From NCBI GenBank assembly GCA_026993275.1, contig JALWUB010000484.1, forward strand, positions 1 to 10,701: a DNA stretch of 10,701 nt. The letters run 5' to 3'. The stretch is from Robiginitomaculum sp. (GTDB lineage: Bacteria; Pseudomonadota; Alphaproteobacteria; Caulobacterales; Maricaulaceae). The notes beneath the pieces are model-generated. The model searched no databases and had not been told where the DNA came from. It was given only the letters and a program-made list of their open reading frames with translations. Both the position numbers and the translations under genes were made by a program. Shown piece after piece: positions 6,225 to 10,701 of this stretch (position 1 is its first letter; each line of letters opens with the position of its first letter).

Positions 6225-9200
6225 CTAGAACTTGTATTTCAGGCCAAGCTGGATGGACCAGTTGGACGCTTCGGAGAAGGTCCGGCTGCGGCTCAGCGAG
6301 CCGTCAGACTTCAGCGCCGTGTTGACAAAGTCGCTATAGACATATTTGCCGTTGACGATGTCGGCTTTGACCACCGGCTGAACGTACGGGAAGAACACCT
6401 GTTCATAGCGTCCCCAGCTGTTCTTGATCAGATTGCCGACATTGCGGATGTCCACCGAGAAAATCCCCTTGGCGTCCGCCGGGAAAATCCCGGGCACTTC
6501 CTGCTTGAAGCTCAGATCCCAGCGCGTCGCCCACGGGCTGCGGAAGGCATTGCGCTTGGAAATTTGCCCGGCAAACTTGTTCAGCCCAGAACTCTCGAGG
6601 AAGGCGAAGAAGGCCGCCTTGTCAAAGCCCGGCGCATAGGTGACGATCGGGTCGTTCATGCCGGACGGCACATAGAAGAGTTGCCGGTCACGGCGGGCAA
6701 AGTCCCGGTTTTCGCCAAAGATGTTGAGGACGCCGCGGCGGCCCGGATCATCAAAGGTATAGCTGAACGGCTGACCCGAACGGCTTTCGCCAAAGAGCGT
6801 GATCCGCGTTTCGTTATCGCCGATGAATTTGTGGCGGTAATCGAAGTTGAACGTGAAGCGGTGCTTGCGCTCGTAATTGGCCGTGCCCTTTTGCGGCGTC
6901 AGAGGATCTGAGGTCGCATTCTTGCCATAGTTGGACGTGGCCGTGGAACTGGTGCCGGAATTGGCATCGACAATGTTCTGATTGGCGTAGCTGAACCGGA
7001 AATCCAGGTCATGGAAGAAGGTCTTTTGCGCCAGGATGGAAATCACCCGGCCATGGCCAATGCCGGTATTGGTCAGCAACAGGTCAAAGCGGTCCGGATC
7101 GCAGGCGTAAATCGGCCGCCCGTCGGGAGCCGTGTCCACCGGCGCCGTGCCGCAGGTCAGATCCTTCCAGAAGGTCGCATCCTTGACGGCGCTGTAGATG
7201 ATGCTGGGGCTGAACCGCCAGCCATCACCCAGGGCCTCGCCAATCGGCAGGTCAACATCGATATCCGCGCCAAGGGAGGCTTTCCATTGCGACGGAATGT
7301 CGAAATTGGGATCCAGCGCATTGACATTGCCGTCGCCGGACACAAGCCCGTTCTGGGCCGGCGCCGGCACATTGAAGCCATCCACTGGCGGCAGGGCGCT
7401 GCCAGGCAGGAAGATGGAGTCAATGGTCACGCCATTGTTGGAGTAATTGTTGGAAATCCACACATTGGGATTGCCGCCGGCAAACAGGCCAATGCCGCCA
7501 TGCACGGTGATCTTGTCATTCGGCGTCCAGTTGATGCCAAAGCGCGGCAGCACAATGTCCCGGCCGCTCAAGGTCGCCGTATTGTCAAAGCCGTAGCGCG
7601 CCGTGAAGAAGGGGTTTGGCGTGATGTTGTCGGTCGAATCGGCAATTTCATAACGCACGCCCGCCTGAACCGTCACCGTGTCCGACACCGTCCATTCGTC
7701 TTGGGCGTAGAAGGCGTCGTTCTTCAGCGTGAAATTGGCGGCGCCATCATTGGGGTCGTTGGTCACGGCATTCTGGTAGAACAGGCCGCCAGAGGCGATC
7801 TGGTTCTGGAAGTCGGCAATGCTGTTAAAGGTATAGGAGCCGCGCGAGCCGGGCACGAACAGGTTGAACACATGGGTTTCGGTGTGTTCGTAACCGGCGG
7901 TCAGCAAATGATCCCCGGCGATATAGTCGGCCTTGCCCTTGAAGGCATAGGTCTTGTTGCGCAGGGCATTGGCATGGCGGAAGAAGTCCGGGCCGAGGAA
8001 CACGCTGCCGCCACCGGGCGTGCGCACGCGGAACAGGCCAAAGTCGGTGCCGCCCAGGGGCTCCTGGAAGGTCGGCGACTTCTTGAAGGAAAACTTCATT
8101 TCCGTCGACAGCTTGTCCGACCAGTCCGAGAAGATCTGCCCGGAATAGGAGCGCAGCTTCTGTGTATTGTTATACCAGTCCGACAGCAGGCCGATGCGGT
8201 CGCCGCCGGTGTTTTGCGGGCGCAGCTGGTTGCCCTTGTCGCGCTGATAGGTGAAAGAGGCCCGGTGGTGATCGGTAATGTTCCAGTCGATCTTGCCCAG
8301 GATCTTTTCGTCGATCTCCTTCAGGTTGGACGGATTGAAGCCAAGGGCGTCAAACCCGTAAACGCTTTGGGCGATCTGGTTGATCAGGTTGACATCGTCA
8401 ACGGTGACCTGGCGCACCTCATTGATGAAGCCGCCGCCAGCCGGGCCGGTGTCGAAAATGCTCGTGCCTTCAAACCGGTCATAGGACAGGAAGAAGAACA
8501 GCTTGTCCTTGACGATCGGCCCGCCCAGGGTGCCGCCATAGGTCCACTCATCGACATTGAGGCCGCCGCCGGTCAGTCCCGAGGAGCGGCGAAAGCCAAA
8601 GGCGGAGCCATGAAAATCATTGGTGCCGGACTTGGTGACGACGTTGACGCTGCCGCTCTGGAAGCCGGAAAATTCGACATTGAACGGTGTCGTTTCCACA
8701 TTGAGCTGGTCGATGGCGTCGATCGAGACCGGTGCGCGCAGGGTCGGGAAGCCGGAGTTGTTGAGGCCGAAATCGTCGTTTTGCTGCACACCGTCAACGG
8801 TGATGGAGAGCGAGCGGTTGTTGCCGCCGGCAATGGAAATGGCGTTCTGGTTGGTCGGGTCCAGATACACATTCGGGTCATATTTGAGGACATCCTTGAA
8901 GTCCCGCGTCACCGTGGGCGTGCCCTCGATGGTGTCCAGGCCAAAGCGCGAGCTGGCGCCCATGGTCAGATTGCCAGCGCCGATGGAATTGGCGGTGACC
9001 ACAATCGCTTCTTCCTGCATGACATCCTGAAGCTGCACATTGATGCGCTTGGAAGAGGCCAGGTTCAGATTGACACCTTCGACCCGGTAGGGCGCATTGC
9101 CCGGCGCCGTCACGGTAATCACATAAGGGCCGCCCGGGCGCAGGCCGCGGGCATGATAGGTGCCGTTGGCGCTGGTCTTGCTTTGCGAGACAGAGCCCGA

Positions 9201-9368
9201 CGGCACGTGCAGGATGGTGACCTGGGCGCCCGCCACCGGCTGGCCCTTGGAATTGGTCACGGTGCCGCTCAATTGCGATGTGGTCTGCTGCGCCATGGCG
9301 ACGCTGGCAAGAGATGCGGAAATTGCCGCCACGGCGACACCGCCGGCAAGCTGTCTGAGACTGATCAT
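6225..9368 (-). CDS. TonB-dependent receptor, Oar-like, with N-terminal carboxypeptidase-regulatory-like domain
   Basis: Large outer-membrane receptor (1047 residues) expected to import a ligand using TonB energy. The signal peptide ends VAMA|QQ near residue 26. Residues about 32-115 form a CarboxypepD_reg-like beta-sandwich (QLSGTVTNSKGQPVAGAQVT, SANGTYHARGLRPGGPYVIT). A TonB-box-like EEAIVVTAN follows at 119-127, then the plug (about 145-250) with SITVDGVQQNDDFG, VETTPFNVEFSGFQSGSVNVV and TKSGTNDFHGSAFGF. The rest is a long barrel ending IQLGLKYKF with a terminal aromatic residue. Domain order and length fit the Oar-type group, distinct from shorter siderophore receptors. The start at 9368 has AGGGG 7 nt upstream and begins the signal peptide; the longer frame to 9416 lacks these. 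It appears to be a single-gene transcript with its own terminator. Two PHO-box-like sites upstream suggest phosphate control; the ligand is unknown. Confidence 0.9.
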   Translation of the reverse strand: MISLRQLAGGVAVAAISASLASVAMAQQTTSQLSGTVTNSKGQPVAGAQVTILHVPSGSVSQSKTSANGTYHARGLRPGGPYVITVTAPGNAPYRVEGVNLNLASSKRINVQLQDVMQEEAIVVTANSIGAGNLTMGASSRFGLDTIEGTPTVTRDFKDVLKYDPNVYLDPTNQNAISIAGGNNRSLSITVDGVQQNDDFGLNNSGFPTLRAPVSIDAIDQLNVETTPFNVEFSGFQSGSVNVVTKSGTNDFHGSAFGFRRSSGLTGGGLNVDEWTYGGTLGGPIVKDKLFFFLSYDRFEGTSIFDTGPAGGGFINEVRQVTVDDVNLINQIAQSVYGFDALGFNPSNLKEIDEKILGKIDWNITDHHRASFTYQRDKGNQLRPQNTGGDRIGLLSDWYNNTQKLRSYSGQIFSDWSDKLSTEMKFSFKKSPTFQEPLGGTDFGLFRVRTPGGGSVFLGPDFFRHANALRNKTYAFKGKADYIAGDHLLTAGYEHTETHVFNLFVPGSRGSYTFNSIADFQNQIASGGLFYQNAVTNDPNDGAANFTLKNDAFYAQDEWTVSDTVTVQAGVRYEIADSTDNITPNPFFTARYGFDNTATLSGRDIVLPRFGINWTPNDKITVHGGIGLFAGGNPNVWISNNYSNNGVTIDSIFLPGSALPPVDGFNVPAPAQNGLVSGDGNVNALDPNFDIPSQWKASLGADIDVDLPIGEALGDGWRFSPSIIYSAVKDATFWKDLTCGTAPVDTAPDGRPIYACDPDRFDLLLTNTGIGHGRVISILAQKTFFHDLDFRFSYANQNIVDANSGTSSTATSNYGKNATSDPLTPQKGTANYERKHRFTFNFDYRHKFIGDNETRITLFGESRSGQPFSYTFDDPGRRGVLNIFGENRDFARRDRQLFYVPSGMNDPIVTYAPGFDKAAFFAFLESSGLNKFAGQISKRNAFRSPWATRWDLSFKQEVPGIFPADAKGIFSVDIRNVGNLIKNSWGRYEQVFFPYVQPVVKADIVNGKYVYSDFVNTALKSDGSLSRSRTFSEASNWSIQLGLKYKF

Positions 9369-9505
9369 GGATATTCCCCTCGAAATCCTCAATATTTCCG
9401 GGGAAGCATGCTGCACCCCCGCCCGGTAACCCTCAAGGCCGGCGCTGTGGTGCGCCAGCCCGCATCATGTCTGCGCCAAGGGCCATGCAGCCTTAGTGCG
9501 CAAAC

Positions 9506-9523
9506 GTGACACTTTCGTGATAA
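9506..9523 (-). promoter_or_regulatory. PHO-box-like site facing the TonB-dependent receptor gene
   Basis: The minus strand reads TTATCAC, GAAA, GTGTCAC, matching the CTGTCAC/T half-site at 5 and 6 of 7 positions with the correct 4-nt spacer. Ten nt downstream is TAAGGC, at the same distance as TAACAG beyond the porin PHO box. The site is 138 nt upstream of the receptor ATG. Read rightward the match is poorer, so the orientation favours the receptor. PhoB control is inferred. Confidence 0.6.
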
Positions 9524-9605
9524 CGAAAGCTGGCCGTCCGGCATAGACCTGTGGGCGGGAAAAATCCAGCCATTGCGGCAAAAAACCTGCCTTTTTAGTC
9601 AAGTT

Positions 9606-9623
9606 GTGTCACTTTTGTGACAG
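9606..9623 (-). promoter_or_regulatory. Second PHO-box-like site, nearly palindromic
   Basis: The minus strand reads CTGTCAC, AAAA, GTGACAC: a perfect first half-site and a 5-of-7 second half-site with a 4-nt spacer. It is also an exact inverted repeat, TGTCAC-TTTT-GTGACA on the plus strand, so it could bind a dimeric regulator other than PhoB. It begins exactly 100 bp from the start of the other site and lies between both divergent genes, 140 nt before the yceI-type start. Confidence 0.55.
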
Positions 9624-9675
9624 ATGGGCTCCGGCTTGCTGCTGCATGGCGCTGCCGCAAATGGCGATTCCGGGA

Positions 9676-9720
9676 GCGGTGCAAGGCCACGCACCGCCGC
9701 CTTCAATCTTTCGTGAAGGC
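9676..9720. repeat. Two tandem hairpins in the leader of the yceI-type gene
   Basis: GCGGTGC (9676-9682) pairs with GCACCGC (9691-9697), and after one base GCCTTCA (9699-9705) pairs with TGAAGGC (9714-9720). Both have perfect 7-bp stems and 8-nt loops. They end 42 nt before the lipoprotein gene start, with no T-run following. They could be a structured 5' leader, a protein-binding site or chance; no known riboswitch is recognised. Confidence 0.5.
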
Positions 9721-9762
9721 ATGATGCTTCTCCAAAACGCAAAAAGGGGCTAAACATGCCGC

Positions 9763-10365
9763 ATGAAAACATGGCTGTTTCCGATTGCCTGCGTGCTTCT
9801 GGCCGCCTGCGTCAATACCCCCGAGCCGGAGGTGGCGGCGGCATCAAAGGGGGCTTACCGGCTTGACAAAAATCACGCCAGCCTGATCTTGCGGCTCAGC
9901 CACGCCAAGGGCCTGTCCCAGTTCACGGCACGCTTTGACAGCGTTGACGCCGCCCTCGATTTTGACCCGCAACAGCCGCAGGACAGCCGCCTGTCGGTGG
10001 TCATTGCGGCGGACTCCATTGATACCGGCATGCCGGCGTTTAACAAGAAGCTGGCGGCCACAAAAAACCTGCTGGATGCCCGCGCGCATCCGCAAATCCT
10101 GTTTCATTCCACCGCCATCCGCGTCACCGGCGCCAATGCGGGCCTGGTCACCGGCCTGTTGACCCTGCGCGGCATCTCGCATCCGGTGACGCTGAACGTG
10201 CATTACAATGGCAGCGCCTTTGATCCGCTGCGCGGAACCCGGGTGCTGGGCTTTTCCGCGACCGGCGCCTTTTCCCGCGCCGCCTTTGGTGCCGATGCCT
10301 GGTCCTCATTTGGCGTCGGCGATACAATCAGCATACATATAGAAGCCGAATTCTTGAAAACCTGA
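9763..10365 (+). CDS. YceI-family lipoprotein
   Basis: YceI-family proteins are small lipocalin-like barrels that bind polyisoprenoid lipids or other hydrophobic molecules in the periplasm. Here the signal MKTWLFPIACVLLAAC has a lipobox with Cys16, so the product is predicted to be membrane-anchored. Residues 31-200 carry the family pattern: GAYRLDKNHASLILRLSH, TARFDSVDAALDFDP, SRLSVVIAADSIDTG, LTLRGISHPVTLNV and the C-terminal FGVGDTISIHIEAEF. The 200-residue length is normal. An in-frame TAA at 9751-9753 rules out any longer start. The only strong Shine-Dalgarno (AGGGG, 9745-9749) is 13 nt from this ATG but 6 nt from an out-of-frame ATG at 9756. A second YceI gene follows 23 nt after the stop, so the two form a likely operon. 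Control by the upstream PHO-like sites is possible but unproven. Confidence 0.9.
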   Translation: MKTWLFPIACVLLAACVNTPEPEVAAASKGAYRLDKNHASLILRLSHAKGLSQFTARFDSVDAALDFDPQQPQDSRLSVVIAADSIDTGMPAFNKKLAATKNLLDARAHPQILFHSTAIRVTGANAGLVTGLLTLRGISHPVTLNVHYNGSAFDPLRGTRVLGFSATGAFSRAAFGADAWSSFGVGDTISIHIEAEFLKT

Positions 10366-10388
10366 TCCCGCCACCACGGAGCATGACC

Positions 10389-10701
10389 ATGACCATCCTC
10401 TCTCTCGCCGCCAGCGCCCTGGCGCTGCTTCTGGCCCCGGCACACGGCGCCCAAAGCGCGCAAAAGGCGGTTTCTCTGGACGGGATTCCGTCCGGCGCCT
10501 ACACGCTGGACCCGAGCCATGCCAGCCTGAACTGGAAAGTCAGCCATTTTGGCCTGTCGCATTACACCGCGCGGTTCCTGCGCTTTGATGTCAAGCTCGA
10601 CTTTGATGCGCAAAAACCGGAAAACAGCACCCTTGAGGTCCGCATCGACCCCACATCCATCCAGACCAATTATCCATGGCCGGAAAAGGAAGATTTTGAC
10701 G
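10389..10701 (+). CDS. YceI-family secreted protein, 5' part, cut by window edge
   Basis: The frame encodes a signal peptide (MTILSLAASALALLLAPAHGA) followed by IPSGAYTLDPSHASLNWKVS, FGLSHYTARFLRFDVKLDFD and ENSTLEVRIDPTSIQTNYPW. This is the YceI N-terminal pattern and clearly parallels the preceding gene (GAYxLDxxHASL, SH...TARF...LDFDxQxPxxSxLxVxI). Unlike its neighbour it has no lipobox cysteine, so it is probably a soluble periplasmic protein. ATG at 10389 has GGAG (10378-10381) 7 nt upstream; an in-frame ATG at 10383 is only 1 nt from it, so 10389 is preferred. The frame is open to the window end at codon 104; about half the usual length is present. The short gap to the upstream stop indicates co-transcription. 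Ligand unknown. Confidence 0.9.
   Translation, partial: MTILSLAASALALLLAPAHGAQSAQKAVSLDGIPSGAYTLDPSHASLNWKVSHFGLSHYTARFLRFDVKLDFDAQKPENSTLEVRIDPTSIQTNYPWPEKEDFD

Larger units (their letters stand above)
9369..9762. other. Divergent regulatory region between the TonB receptor and yceI-type genes
   Basis: This 394-bp gap has no supported gene. It is the shared upstream region of genes transcribed away from each other. It contains PHO-box-like sites at 9506-9523 and 9606-9623, a 6-bp inverted repeat (CTTTCG 9512-9517, CGAAAG 9524-9529) overlapping the first site, and two tandem hairpins (9676-9720) before the yceI-type gene. No clear -35/-10 pair stands out for the rightward promoter. Confidence 0.75.

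Noticed and set aside
7011..9509. 832-codon open frame on the plus strand opposite the TonB receptor
   Set aside because: It is an antisense shadow caused by GC-rich codon bias; it has no signal, motif or family resemblance, while the minus strand encodes a complete receptor.
9581..9596. Possible small terminator (GGCA...TGCC followed by T-run) in the divergent region
   Set aside because: The stem is only 4 bp and no gene ends nearby.
1..10701. CRISPR arrays, tRNA or rRNA genes, toxin-antitoxin or phage defence genes
   Set aside because: No regularly spaced repeats, no tRNA-like cloverleaf or rRNA sequence recognised, and no such protein motifs in any supported frame.

Overview
The window looks like chromosomal DNA of an alphaproteobacterium. 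The evidence is GC-rich coding sequence by eye, an RF2 gene whose start and frameshift region resemble alphaproteobacterial RF2, an Oar-type TonB-dependent receptor with a carboxypeptidase-regulatory-like domain, an OprO/OprP-type porin, and CTGTCAC-type PHO boxes. Hyphomonadaceae, Caulobacterales or Sphingomonadales relatives are plausible; the exact taxon is inference. The main theme is phosphorus acquisition.

Layout, left to right. Positions 1-160 (minus) hold the 5' end of prfB (release factor 2) with a textbook programmed +1 frameshift site. It is not visible as a single open frame. Positions 161-852 hold no intact gene, but contain a 10-bp inverted repeat, a decayed 3' fragment of an ISAs1-type transposase (plus strand, about 507-807), and a strong hairpin that probably ends the phosphate operon. 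Positions 853-3158 (minus) encode a porin of the phosphate-selective O/P family followed by a PstS phosphate-binding protein, with a good PHO box just upstream (3227-3244). Positions 3253-6017 (minus) encode a PhnC-type ATPase, overlapping by four bases a 645-residue protein that fuses a PhnD-like binding domain to a PhnE-like permease. A rho-independent terminator at 6174-6203 separates this block from a 1047-residue TonB-dependent receptor (6225-9368, minus). The 394-bp region 9369-9762 carries two PHO-box-like elements and two tandem hairpins. Two YceI-family genes run rightward from 9763, a lipoprotein followed by a secreted paralogue cut off by the window edge.

Working model (inference). 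Under phosphate limitation, PhoB would act at the PHO boxes to induce outer-membrane uptake (porin, perhaps the TonB receptor), periplasmic capture (PstS, PhnD domain) and inner-membrane import (PhnC with the PhnD-PhnE fusion). No C-P lyase or phosphonatase gene is visible, and pstCAB are absent. The Phn-type transporter may therefore carry inorganic phosphate or phosphite rather than phosphonates. The most unusual item is the PhnD-PhnE fusion, which has an extra membrane span between its two halves, as its topology requires.
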